The position numbers and the translations under genes were made by a program. The notes below the pieces were generated by a model that ran no database searches, was not told where the DNA came from, and saw only the letters and a list, made by a program, of their open reading frames with translations. 32,903 nucleotides of DNA from an uncultured Bacteroidales bacterium. GTDB lineage: Bacteria; Bacteroidota; Bacteroidia; Bacteroidales; Paludibacteraceae. Of the stretch, positions 22,585-31,633 are shown piece after piece (positions within the stretch are counted from its first letter, which is position 1; the number at the start of each line of letters is the position of its first letter). The DNA lies in assembly GCA_946187695.1 (NCBI GenBank), contig CAMHSB010000022.1:1-32903 (forward strand), in the 5' to 3' direction.

Positions 22585-25500
22585 TCGTCAGCATCAACTT
22601 AATATTCAGTCCCACATTATCTGCCTTCACCGGATAGCTGCTGCTGATCAGCGGTGTCGTGCCTTGGTGGTCGTAGAACAACTGCAGGTTGATCTTCTGG
22701 CTCAGCACGTAGTCCGCCGAGATCTTGATGCCCAGCACTTTGTTGCCGCTCGAAGCCTGCGTGATACCCTCATCGATCTTGCGGAGCAGCATCATCACGT
22801 TCTTGTACGATACATCCACTTGCAGCTTCAGGTCGTTGCTCACTTTCCGCTGCCCGCCGTCTTTCTTCTTGGTGATGAAACTGAGGTTCTTGATCGTGTA
22901 ACCGCCGCCGACCACAAACTCATTCGTGTGTCCTTCGGTCAGCTGGACACTCGTCACGTTCAGCGCCAAGTTACGTTGTTTCCTGTATTCTGCCTTGAGG
23001 TTCAACGAGTTCTTCATCGTCAGATTCAGACCGATCAGCGGCGAGAAAGCCTCCGTGATCGTCACGTTCGAGATATCATAGGCCGAACTCGGGATCGGTT
23101 GTTCCGTCGTTACGTCGCGCACGAAACCGATCTGACGCTGGTCTCCCTGACCTTCCGCCGGTACCCAGGTAGAGTAGGAACCGAACGATCCGATCGCGTA
23201 CTTACAGGTATAAGCGTGCGTCAGCGTCACCGACTTGAAATGTTCCTTCATCCACGGTAGCCGGCCCAGACCGTCGTACGTCACCGACCAGTTAGGTAAT
23301 ATACTCAATACGCCCAAGAACGGATTCAGACTCACTTTGCTTGCATCCCGTCCCGTGTAAGCCGCCAGGAACGCCGGTACCAGTACATCCGCCGATTTAT
23401 CCGATACGTGTCCGTTCTTGCCGTTGAACGCCTGACCCGCATAGACACTTCCCTGCAGGAAGCCCACATCCGGATACCGCACATCCGCATACTGCGCCTC
23501 CACACGGTCGCGCAGCACCGACCGGTTCTCCACAAACCGCTCATACGCGCTGTTGCCGAAATTCTCCTCCTGCGAGCCGACCTTACTGAAGATCGTTCCG
23601 ATCGCTACCTGACTGATATTGAACGATCCCGTCACGTTCTCCTGCAAGTGCTCGTAACTGTAGATGATCGAGGTCGAAGATGCCATATACCGTTTGCCGT
23701 TCAACTGGATCTTCAGTCCCGGCAGGGGTTCTAAGGTTAACTTGATATCCAGATCCGCCGTATGGGCCCGCGTCGCCGGTTGTACGACGCTCGTGTCGCC
23801 GGTCAACCAACCATGACTCTTCGCGCGGTCGATCATGTCCTTTGGAATAAATCCGAACGCGAAATCAAAGCCCGGAGCATACGCACCGTTCACCTTCCGC
23901 TGACCCATGAAGCCCGCCTCCGGCTCAAAGCCCGGCAAGGCCATCGAGTTGGTCTCCCGATAGGTCACCTGCAGTTTCCGTATCATCGTACCCATATACG
24001 CGAACATATCGCCGGCTACCTGCTTCGGTGTCCGTTGGTTCGGGTCTTTGGTCGTCACCGTGATCGTCGCATTCGCGCAGTCTGCCTTCGGCGTCACCGT
24101 CACTTTCGTGTTGCCCGCCGGCTTGAAGCTCAACGGTACGGCCTTACCCGTCGAATCGACGGCACTCACCATGATCAGCTCGCTGTTCAGACGGTGCACC
24201 ACATCGACCGGCTTGCCTTTCTCGAACACCGCTACCTGCGTGTACGTCTTCGCCTTGAACGGGCGTTGACGACCCGGACGACCGCCGTATTTCTGCGTCA
24301 TCTGTTTCCAGTATTTGGATTTGCCGTACCAGGTCTCGAAATTGATACCGCCATCCACTTGCCAGGTCTGCACGCTGCTCACTGTATTGCCCAAATTCGA
24401 CTCCTCCTCGCTCACCGGGGCATTGCGGGTCCAGTTATAATTGGCGTTGTACGACGCGTTTGCCGTCAAGGCGTCCAGACCCGGAATACGGTTGAAGGGC
24501 ACGTTCCAGCTCGCGGTAAACACCTGTTGGTACGTGTACGGCTTGCCCCACTTAGCCAACGAACGCTGGATCGTATCTTTCCAGGCCTCGTACTTGTCGT
24601 GGTTGAACTCCGCATCGAAATAGCGTCCGTCCAGTACCTCCGGCGAATAGTAACCTTCGTCGATGATAGCGTTCATAGCTGTCTGCAGGCTGAACTTTAT
24701 GTTTTTCGTCAGGTCGTATTTGATATCCACCTGCCGATCCCAAGTGAAGTCCTTACTGAACGTCAGATCCATGTTCTCCGCCGCACCGGCGGTCAGGTCG
24801 CGCATCTTCATGTGACTGAACGTACGGTGCATATTCGTGTTGAACGACCAGCTCTGCGGCAGGTAGTAGAAATTCATCTCCTTGAGGAACTTCACCTTGC
24901 TCACTTTCTCCACCTTGCTGAACGGCTCCCACGGTTTGGGGTTGAAGTTATACGCGTATTGGAACGAACCCTTATGATCGGTCGTCGTGTTCTTCTCCAA
25001 CTCCGGTGAGTGCTCATCCTGCTTGTTGTACGAAGCCGAGATACTAAAGTTCGCCGGGTCGTAGAACATATCCTTCTTCTTCGAGTGGATATTGACCTTC
25101 ATGTTGCTTACCGAGAAGGACGTGCTCTTGTGCACCGTGTTGGAGAGCTGCTTGATCGAGTCGCGCTCTGCTTTGGTCTCGTACGTGTCGAGCGTCTCTT
25201 TGAGCTTGACGTCCGTATCCAACGGGTCAAAATCCGGACTCGTCGTCTCGTTGCTGTACGCTACGTAGAGTGGCATCTGGATCTTCGCTTTCTCCGGGAA
25301 TAGACGACCCGCTTCGAGCGCCGCACTCACGTTCAACTGGTAGAAATTATCCATGTTGCGATCCAGCACGTTCGACTCGATCGAGCCGTAACCGGCCGTC
25401 TCCAACTGGCCCGATACATTCACCTGCGCAATATCGCTGATCGCCAACGATGCGTTGGCCATAGCCGCCACACCGCCTTGCTCGTTGAACTGACTCAAAC

Positions 25501-28500
25501 GCAACTCGTTCACCCACACTTCTGCCGTGTGATCTTCGTGACCCGTATTGCGTACACCGATCATGATCGAGCTCACGTCCTCCAAGGTCGGGTTACCCAA
25601 CACCGTGATCTTGTTCATTGGCTTGTCGTTCGCGTCGTCGTAGATCACGTATGGGATCGTGTTGCTCACGCCCTCATTGCCCTGCCTCTTGGCTTTGTTA
25701 CGGGCGATCTTCGCGCGCGTCAGCACTTCTAACGGGAAGTCGAACATGTTCTCCTCCGGCCATACTTTCAGACGATCCGCCTCGTTGTTGTTATTGTAGT
25801 TGCCCGGCGGCGTCAGACGCAGCGGGATCTCGTATTCGTAGTAGTTATTGCGTAGGTCCGTACCCAGACGGATGAAACAGCTCACGTCGCCGTCTGCCAA
25901 GGTAGCATCCAGATTCTCCATCTTCTCCGCGTGGACGAACATCTGTAGGTTCTTGTACTGCCGCATGTCGTACCCCGTGTTCTTGTACATCGCCCGCGCA
26001 TCTTTCGGACTCAGGTTCATCACGCGCAGCACCATCGCCTGCTCGTTCTGCGCAATCAACTGGGCCTGACCCGGATCCGTCTGACGACTCACACCCGGCG
26101 GAAGCACATAGTTAACCGGCAAACGGGTACTGTTCTCCTCGATATTGACCGTCTGTACGTCGATCGATGCACCCGTGTTCACCGGTACACCTACCGGCGC
26201 CAGATCGCGGTTGTACTGCCGCCAGTCGCCGCGCACCAGATCCAGCGTCGCGAAACGCAAGTGCGTCTCTTTGTCGAAGCCCGTCATGTACATACGCATG
26301 AAGCGGATGCTCTTCCAGTTGCGGATAGAACCGATCTTCTTCACGTCCGCCGTGTCGCCGCGCAGAGGGATCTTGAACTGATACCAGGTCACCATCTCCG
26401 TCTTGCCGTTGCGCAGATCCACTTTCGACTCTTTCTTCTCCACAATATGCTGCGAGCCCACTTTCATCATCTCCGGGCGCAGCTGGATACGGTACTGGTA
26501 GTATTTCTCGTACTCGTTGAGCGTGTTATCCTGGTTGATATCTTCGATATCCGGTTGCAGGGTCGAAGCCGTTCCGTAACTCTCCGTCTGCTGTTCGGTC
26601 GCCGGCGAGTTGCCTTCCGTGCCGTTGAAATGTTTGTAGCGGTCCAGTACCGACACCTCCTGTTGGTCGTAGTCCGAACCTCTATAGTAATGGTAGTTAT
26701 CGCCGGCCGGGTCGTTGATCGGCGAGTACGCATCCCGCTGCCAACTGCTCAGCACGTCTGCATCTACTTTCGCCTTCAGGTCGTTCACATACTGCATGTA
26801 GATCGGCCAGCTCAACTCTTCCGTCGTGCTCAAACCGTTCAGACCCACGTCTTGCTTCTCGCGCGAGCCTGTCTCGTTGCTGAAGGCCACCACCGTACTC
26901 GTCGTCTTTGGTACATAACCCCAGATGGTCGAATCGACACGTCCCTTGTCCTCGTTGCTCACCGGCAGACCATGCTCGAACGATTTCTTGCCGTCGCGCA
27001 AGATATCCTCACTCACGTCACCCAGGTTGATATACAGATCGCCGTCGTAGCCGTCCGGGTTCGTCAGCGCCGGATCCATCAGCCAGAACTCGATATACTC
27101 GATGTTCGCCTTCTCGAAATCCGTGTTGTCCAATCGCCGCATGATACCGCCCCAACGTTGCTTCGGCGAGGTCAGCTCACCGCGGTTGTTGATCTCGCTC
27201 GCCGACACGTTGTACGCACCGCGTTCCTGCGGATAGTACGCTAAGTTCAGTACCGCTAACTTCGTATCCACGTTCGTCGCCTCCTGCCGGTTCGGGTAGA
27301 TCTCCTCCTGATAAACGATACGTGTCCGGTGGTCGCTCAGCACGTTCACATCGTTGCGGATATGCTCCGGCGTGTTCGTCTGCGGATAACCGAAGATAGG
27401 ATCCACCGTGAACCAACCGATCGCCGCGCGGTTCTTGTTATAGCTGATCTGGTTGATGTCTTTCGACTCCGCAAAAGTGGTCGGGGTCGAACTCAGGAAC
27501 CAGTAACTCGGGTAGTGTACGTCGATATTGGTCGTCGTGTTCTCGAAGTCATCGATATACGCCGTACCTACCTTACCCACATCGTTCGTATGACCCGGGA
27601 TCAGGTGCGCAAACTCCGCATTGATCTGGAAGGTCGATGGTGCCGTCGCCGTGATCCAGGGGATCTTGTCGATCGCGTTCGTCAACCACTGCAGCTCGGT
27701 CTTCCAGCTGCCGTTAACACCCCAGATCGTGTTCGCTAAGGGCTCCGATCCCGTGTTCACTTTGGTTGTCAGCGGCCGCTCCCGCAGGTGCATGATCGTT
27801 CCGCCCACTACCAGGTCCTTGTTGAACTCATACTCCAGATGCGCACCGAACAAACTCTTGCGCTGCATCGAGAACGTGCTCTGGTTCTCTAACTTCACGT
27901 CCACGTTCGTGCCGCTCTCCAGGATCGAGTTATTGAGGATCGTCACCGTTCCCATCGTGTAATCCACTGTATAATCGACGTTCTCGATCAGGGTCGCACC
28001 GCCGGCGGTCACCGTCACCGAGCCTCGCGGTACGTTCATCGCACCTAACTTGATCTCGCTGCCGTTCGTGCCTTTGTACTTACCCGTCAGGTGGAATTTA
28101 TTCTTCTCCGTCATCTCCTGCGCCACCACCAAGGTCGAGTCGTACAACTCATGGAAACAGTATTTCTTATCCAGCACCGTATTATTGCCCAAGGCCTTCG
28201 CCAAATGGTCACCGAAAGGCTCCAGTACCGGGAAGATGATCTTACCGCCGCTCGAATACACCGTCAGGCCCTCCACGAAGTCAAACCGGCCGTCGGCGTT
28301 GCGGTTGTTCTTCTGATCCATCCGGTCGAGGTTCATCACGCGCAGCAGCTGCTTGCCCTTGATCGGACCCTCATCCAGGTACTGCACGTCCGTTCCCACC
28401 GAGTCGTTCCGGTACGTCACATACAACTCGAACTTCTCCTGCTGCACGCTAGTCGCGCCCAAGGAGTAGATGTTCTTCATCATCAGGTCCCATAACCCGC

Positions 28501-30265
28501 GTCCTTTCTTACCCGGCGCATGGTTCGTCGATTTCAGCATCTTCAGCGCCAAGGCCGCCGGCGCACGCAGCTCCTCCGAGCCGTCCGTCGAGAACTCACC
28601 GACTTGATAGACCTTGCCGTTATACGTGTACTCGTACGCTACCGCCAGCACCTCGTCTTGGTTCAGCGCCGCCTTCAGAGATATATAACCCAACGCACTG
28701 TTCAGCGTGTACTCGCTGCTCGTCAGCAAACGCGCCGACTCCACTTTTTCGTAGTCCAGACCACCCTCCATGTTGTTGAAGTGCTCCAACTCCGAACTCG
28801 TCTGCTGGATATTGCGGAAGGCTGTCTGCTGTACTTGCGAATATAATGTGTTTGCACTGTTGTCCGGCGCAGCATTATCGCTGCCGCCCCAGGCCGTGTT
28901 CATCAAGTGCTTGCGCTGCTCACCGATATCGGTAAAAGCCACGATATTGCGTGCCTGCTCATAGTTACCCCTTTTGTTCGTGATCCATACTTCGATCTTC
29001 GTGATCTGCGTACCGCTCGATATGTACGGCACCGACTCCAACGCTTTCTCGTAGTTGTCCCTGAAGAAATGACTAAGGAAGAAATGGCGGTTCTCGTCGT
29101 AGTTATCCGCCGAGATATCGAACTTACTCAACTGCGCACCGCCCTTACTGCTCACCGTCTGCGCCTCGCTGTTCTGCTGACTCACCAAAGCCTGGATCTT
29201 CAACTTGCCGAACTTCAGGTTCGTCTTGATACCGAACAAGGCCTGACTGCCTCGGATGAGCGAAGAGGGTAGGTCCATCGTCACGTTTCCCGCCTCGATG
29301 CTCTGGATGATATCGTCTTCCTCACCCTTATAGTTGAGTTTCAAGTTCTGCTGGTCGAACGAGAAAGAAGCCTCCGTGTTATAACTCAAATTGAAGTTCA
29401 ACTTCGAGCCCACCTTACCCTGGATACTCGCCTGAATCTTCTCGTCGAAATCGAAAATGTTATTGTTGCGCGCGCGTACAGTTAAAGACGGGTTGGCGAT
29501 ATATTGATGCTTGAAGCCAAAGAGTAATTCGGCACTACCTTGCATCTTCAGTTGTACACCGCCCGGACCGAACACTTTGTCTGCCGGTCCGATGTTGAAC
29601 TTCATGTCGGTGATGTCGAACTTCTTCTCATTATTGTGCTCCACCTCGCTCAGCTTCTGCTGCCAGTATGAATGCATGATCTGTCGCTCCGCGTACTGGT
29701 TGTACTCCTCCTGCGTGAGCAAATACGGTGTCGTGATGTCTGTGTCGCCTATGCGCGTGCGCAAAACGTACGTACCCGTTTCCGGCTGGTACTCCACCGT
29801 CGTCGAAATATTGCCCGGATCTTGCAGGTCCAACGAACTCTGCGGCTGAATCAACTCTCCGTAGTTCTGCGCCCCTAACTGCTTCACCTTCGTCGGTGCC
29901 CACAACGCACTGTCCGTCAACGTCACCACATCCGCCACTTCCTCTGGCGTCTTTCCATCATTGGCACCATTTGCACCATTAAGCGAAGCGTCACCATTCG
30001 CTTTCGCTCGCGCTGCTTCTGCAGCGGCGCGCTCCTTTTCCCGCGCGGCGCGCTCCGCCTTCTCCGCCTCCTTCCGTGCCTTCTCTTCCGCCACGAGCTC
30101 CTTCAGCGTCTTCGGCTTCGTCCCCGCCGCGCTATTCGTCCCCGGCGTATTCCGCCTCTCCGCCTCCACGCTCTTACCCGCCGGCGCCTGTGCCACCATC
30201 ATCGATGGCAGCCAACAAAGAATGAATACTATGTAAAGAAATCTCTTCAAAAAACCTTCGTCCAT
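22580..30265 (-). CDS. sprA: SprA, outer-membrane translocon of the type IX secretion system
   Basis: SprA forms the very large barrel through which T9SS cargo crosses the outer membrane. With the start at 30265 the protein has 2561 residues, in the expected size class. A signal peptide (MDEGFLKRFLYIVFILCWLPSMMVAQ) is followed by a charged Ala/Glu/Lys-rich linker (about residues 45-95). Long SprA-type segments follow, for example YNTEASFSFDQQNLKLNYKGEEDDIIQSIEAGNV, GVNGSWKTELQWLTN and EVWVNELRLS, and a terminal strand near LNIKLMLTR. A GTG eight codons upstream (30289) is a possible start but would put a perfect hairpin inside the coding region. The linker contains a 22-bp element identical to one in ruvA. 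No other T9SS genes lie here, but a cargo gene does (31141). Confidence 0.93.
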   Translation of the reverse strand: MDEGFLKRFLYIVFILCWLPSMMVAQAPAGKSVEAERRNTPGTNSAAGTKPKTLKELVAEEKARKEAEKAERAAREKERAAAEAARAKANGDASLNGANGANDGKTPEEVADVVTLTDSALWAPTKVKQLGAQNYGELIQPQSSLDLQDPGNISTTVEYQPETGTYVLRTRIGDTDITTPYLLTQEEYNQYAERQIMHSYWQQKLSEVEHNNEKKFDITDMKFNIGPADKVFGPGGVQLKMQGSAELLFGFKHQYIANPSLTVRARNNNIFDFDEKIQASIQGKVGSKLNFNLSYNTEASFSFDQQNLKLNYKGEEDDIIQSIEAGNVTMDLPSSLIRGSQALFGIKTNLKFGKLKIQALVSQQNSEAQTVSSKGGAQLSKFDISADNYDENRHFFLSHFFRDNYEKALESVPYISSGTQITKIEVWITNKRGNYEQARNIVAFTDIGEQRKHLMNTAWGGSDNAAPDNSANTLYSQVQQTAFRNIQQTSSELEHFNNMEGGLDYEKVESARLLTSSEYTLNSALGYISLKAALNQDEVLAVAYEYTYNGKVYQVGEFSTDGSEELRAPAALALKMLKSTNHAPGKKGRGLWDLMMKNIYSLGATSVQQEKFELYVTYRNDSVGTDVQYLDEGPIKGKQLLRVMNLDRMDQKNNRNADGRFDFVEGLTVYSSGGKIIFPVLEPFGDHLAKALGNNTVLDKKYCFHELYDSTLVVAQEMTEKNKFHLTGKYKGTNGSEIKLGAMNVPRGSVTVTAGGATLIENVDYTVDYTMGTVTILNNSILESGTNVDVKLENQSTFSMQRKSLFGAHLEYEFNKDLVVGGTIMHLRERPLTTKVNTGSEPLANTIWGVNGSWKTELQWLTNAIDKIPWITATAPSTFQINAEFAHLIPGHTNDVGKVGTAYIDDFENTTTNIDVHYPSYWFLSSTPTTFAESKDINQISYNKNRAAIGWFTVDPIFGYPQTNTPEHIRNDVNVLSDHRTRIVYQEEIYPNRQEATNVDTKLAVLNLAYYPQERGAYNVSASEINNRGELTSPKQRWGGIMRRLDNTDFEKANIEYIEFWLMDPALTNPDGYDGDLYINLGDVSEDILRDGKKSFEHGLPVSNEDKGRVDSTIWGYVPKTTSTVVAFSNETGSREKQDVGLNGLSTTEELSWPIYMQYVNDLKAKVDADVLSSWQRDAYSPINDPAGDNYHYYRGSDYDQQEVSVLDRYKHFNGTEGNSPATEQQTESYGTASTLQPDIEDINQDNTLNEYEKYYQYRIQLRPEMMKVGSQHIVEKKESKVDLRNGKTEMVTWYQFKIPLRGDTADVKKIGSIRNWKSIRFMRMYMTGFDKETHLRFATLDLVRGDWRQYNRDLAPVGVPVNTGASIDVQTVNIEENSTRLPVNYVLPPGVSRQTDPGQAQLIAQNEQAMVLRVMNLSPKDARAMYKNTGYDMRQYKNLQMFVHAEKMENLDATLADGDVSCFIRLGTDLRNNYYEYEIPLRLTPPGNYNNNNEADRLKVWPEENMFDFPLEVLTRAKIARNKAKRQGNEGVSNTIPYVIYDDANDKPMNKITVLGNPTLEDVSSIMIGVRNTGHEDHTAEVWVNELRLSQFNEQGGVAAMANASLAISDIAQVNVSGQLETAGYGSIESNVLDRNMDNFYQLNVSAALEAGRLFPEKAKIQMPLYVAYSNETTSPDFDPLDTDVKLKETLDTYETKAERDSIKQLSNTVHKSTSFSVSNMKVNIHSKKKDMFYDPANFSISASYNKQDEHSPELEKNTTTDHKGSFQYAYNFNPKPWEPFSKVEKVSKVKFLKEMNFYYLPQSWSFNTNMHRTFSHMKMRDLTAGAAENMDLTFSKDFTWDRQVDIKYDLTKNIKFSLQTAMNAIIDEGYYSPEVLDGRYFDAEFNHDKYEAWKDTIQRSLAKWGKPYTYQQVFTASWNVPFNRIPGLDALTANASYNANYNWTRNAPVSEEESNLGNTVSSVQTWQVDGGINFETWYGKSKYWKQMTQKYGGRPGRQRPFKAKTYTQVAVFEKGKPVDVVHRLNSELIMVSAVDSTGKAVPLSFKPAGNTKVTVTPKADCANATITVTTKDPNQRTPKQVAGDMFAYMGTMIRKLQVTYRETNSMALPGFEPEAGFMGQRKVNGAYAPGFDFAFGFIPKDMIDRAKSHGWLTGDTSVVQPATRAHTADLDIKLTLEPLPGLKIQLNGKRYMASSTSIIYSYEHLQENVTGSFNISQVAIGTIFSKVGSQEENFGNSAYERFVENRSVLRDRVEAQYADVRYPDVGFLQGSVYAGQAFNGKNGHVSDKSADVLVPAFLAAYTGRDASKVSLNPFLGVLSILPNWSVTYDGLGRLPWMKEHFKSVTLTHAYTCKYAIGSFGSYSTWVPAEGQGDQRQIGFVRDVTTEQPIPSSAYDISNVTITEAFSPLIGLNLTMKNSLNLKAEYRKQRNLALNVTSVQLTEGHTNEFVVGGGYTIKNLSFITKKKDGGQRKVSNDLKLQVDVSYKNVMMLLRKIDEGITQASSGNKVLGIKISADYVLSQKINLQLFYDHQGTTPLISSSYPVKADNVGLNIKLMLTR
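29977..29998. repeat. 22-bp element in sprA, identical to a copy in ruvA
   Basis: The plus-strand core is ATTAAGCGAAGCGTCACC, and the identical element sits at 30453-30474. It encodes NGDASLN in both proteins. The core TTAAGCGAAGCGTC equals the 16-bp mnmA repeat variant TTACAGCGAAGCGGTC with one C and its pairing-partner G removed. In sprA it lies among 9-bp AATGGTGCN units. Confidence 0.88.
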
Positions 30266-30268
30266 TTC

Positions 30269-30287
30269 GTCCGGATTGTATCCGGAC
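30269..30287 (-). promoter_or_regulatory. Perfect hairpin just before the sprA start codon
   Basis: An 8-bp inverted repeat GTCCGGAT / ATCCGGAC with a 3-base loop lies between the ruvA stop and the sprA ATG, ending only 3 bases upstream of that ATG. It would fold in the mRNA over the initiation region. A TTTTTT run occurs about 14 bases downstream inside sprA, so attenuation is possible. Confidence 0.6.
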
Positions 30288-30294
30288 ACCTCTC

Positions 30295-30957
30295 TTATAG
30301 CATTTTTAGCGCTTCCCGAATAACAGCTTCAACCTTGAGCGTCGGATCGCCTTTCAGTATCTTATCCACCGCCTTACCACTCGCATTCGTCGCAAAGCCC
30401 AACATCGTCAGCGCACTGATCGCTTCGGCGCGTACACCATTCATCATTTCATCATTAAGCGAAGCGTCACCATTAAAGAGCTCCGTCGGATCTCCGCCCA
30501 GATCGAGCTTCAGCGCTTTGTCTTTCAGGTCCACGATGATACGCTCGGCAGTCTTCGTTCCCAGACCCTTCACTTTCGCCAAGGCCTTCGTGTTACCCGT
30601 CGCAATCAGCATCCGCAACTCCTCCGCACTGAACGCACTCAATATCATCCGCGCCGTCGCAGCACCCACGCCACTCACCGTCATCAGCAGCTCAAACAAC
30701 TGCCGCTCTTTCTTCGTCACAAACCCGTACACCTCATGCGTATCCTCCCGTATTATCTCCGTGATAAAGAGTTTCACCTCCTCACTCTTCACTCTTAACT
30801 CTTCACTCTTCACTGACGCTTGGCTCTCGGCTTCCTTGCCCACCAGCGCACTGTACGTCGGCAGTGTAATCGCAATTCCGTACCCCACGCCCGCAGCTTC
30901 TACCACCGCCTCCGTCGGGTTCAATTCCGTCAATATTCCTTTAATATATTCTATCAT
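30295..30957 (-). CDS. ruvA: Holliday junction helicase subunit RuvA
   Basis: RuvA binds four-way DNA junctions and loads the RuvB motor. Domain I (OB-fold) starts MIEYIKGILTELNPTEAVVEAAGVGYGI. Domain II has the two helix-hairpin-helix motifs (TVSGVGAATARMIL, KVKGLGTKTAERIIVDLKDK). Domain III is at the C-terminus (ISALTMLGFATNASGKAVDKIL). At 220 residues it is longer than the usual 190-205. Residues 48-60 (SVKSEELRVKSEE) come from a heptamer array in an OB-fold loop just before KLFITEIIREDTHEVYGF. The linker between domains II and III carries NGDASLND from the 22-bp element. Start 30957 gives the canonical N-terminus; earlier in-frame ATGs lie at or above the promoter. sprA follows within about 30 bases, so both are probably cotranscribed. 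Confidence 0.95.
   Translation of the reverse strand: MIEYIKGILTELNPTEAVVEAAGVGYGIAITLPTYSALVGKEAESQASVKSEELRVKSEEVKLFITEIIREDTHEVYGFVTKKERQLFELLMTVSGVGAATARMILSAFSAEELRMLIATGNTKALAKVKGLGTKTAERIIVDLKDKALKLDLGGDPTELFNGDASLNDEMMNGVRAEAISALTMLGFATNASGKAVDKILKGDPTLKVEAVIREALKML
30453..30474. repeat. 22-bp element in ruvA, identical to the copy in sprA
   Basis: Same 22 bases as 29977-29998, in the same orientation and in the same reading frame (NGDASLN), located in the flexible linker before RuvA domain III. It is flanked by ATGATG-type direct repeats on the coding strand that encode NDEMMNG. Confidence 0.88.
30780..30814. repeat. Heptamer array (CTTCACT x5) inside ruvA
   Basis: Five units in register: CCTCACT, CTTCACT, CTTAACT, CTTCACT, CTTCACT. 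On the coding strand AGTGAAG repeats give the peptide SVKSEELRVKSEE, inserted in a loop of the RuvA OB-fold. Confidence 0.93.
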
Positions 30958-31010
30958 CTTTCTCTTCCCTTTTCGCCGTCTTCTTTCCGGCTCAATACAC
31001 AAAATGCGTG

Positions 31011-31041
31011 CAAAGGTACTACTTTTTTTTGACATACGCAA
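31011..31041 (-). promoter_or_regulatory. Promoter of the ruvA-sprA operon
   Basis: Read on the minus strand, TTG (31039-31041) and TACCTTTG (31011-31018) are separated by exactly 20 bases, about 53 bases before the ruvA ATG. It is divergent from, but does not overlap, the promoter at 31081. Confidence 0.8.
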
Positions 31042-31080
31042 GCCCGCGCGCACTTTTTTTTCGAAAAATCGCTCCCCCTC

Positions 31081-31111
31081 TTGCATGTATGCAAAAAAAT
31101 GCGTATCTTTG
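31081..31111 (+). promoter_or_regulatory. Promoter of the T9SS cargo / SusD-like genes
   Basis: TTG (31081-31083) and TATCTTTG (31104-31111) are separated by exactly 20 bases, upstream of the start codon at 31141. The -33 region is the near-palindrome TTGCATGTATGCAA, differing at one position from TTGCATATATGCAA at 10530. Confidence 0.82.
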
Positions 31112-31140
31112 CACCCGAATTTGAATACAACCCTTATGCC

Positions 31141-31629
31141 ATGAAAATAAGAAATTATTTGTTACTAACACTCCTATTGCCTTTGGCAAGTATTTTTGCA
31201 GAACCCTTTTATTCCATTAAAGTGGTGAAACTTAATGGACAGGAATATTCACAAGCTTTTGATCTCATTGGCCGTTTGGAGTTCGCCAATGATAGCATGT
31301 ACCTTGTCAGTACGGACGGACAGATTCTTGGTCGCGAATTGAGAACGGATGTTCACAAAATTGTTTTCGGTAGCGATAGTAGCACGGTTGCCGTTCCGTC
31401 TGTTGAAACGAATTCAAGAATACAAATTTATCCGAATCCCGTTCTGCAATCCTTGATTATTAAAGGCGCGCAAACGAATGAAACCGTCCGTATATTTACT
31501 TTGACGGGAACGCTTATAACGACTGCAACGGTCTTTGATGAACTAACAACCATCGACTTAAGTAACTTACCTGTCGGTCAATATCTCTTGCAAGTGAATA
31601 CACAAATTGTGAAACTTATAAAGCAATAA
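31141..31629 (+). CDS. Small secreted protein with a T9SS type A sorting domain
   Basis: A 162-residue protein with signal peptide MKIRNYLLLTLLLPLASIFA. The middle (VVKLNGQEYSQAFDLIGRLEF, then LVSTDGQILGRELRTDVHKIVFG) is short and unrecognised. From about residue 93 there is a clear T9SS C-terminal sorting domain: IQIYPNPVLQSLIIKG, VRIFTLTGTLI, TIDLSNLPVGQYLLQV, ending in KLIKQ. It is therefore a probable client of the SprA translocon encoded upstream on the other strand. The sorting domain makes up nearly half of the protein. Codon and base use is visibly AT-richer than in the genes to its left. The SusD-like gene follows after 4 bases. Confidence 0.85.
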   Translation: MKIRNYLLLTLLLPLASIFAEPFYSIKVVKLNGQEYSQAFDLIGRLEFANDSMYLVSTDGQILGRELRTDVHKIVFGSDSSTVAVPSVETNSRIQIYPNPVLQSLIIKGAQTNETVRIFTLTGTLITTATVFDELTTIDLSNLPVGQYLLQVNTQIVKLIKQ

Positions 31630-31633
31630 TACG

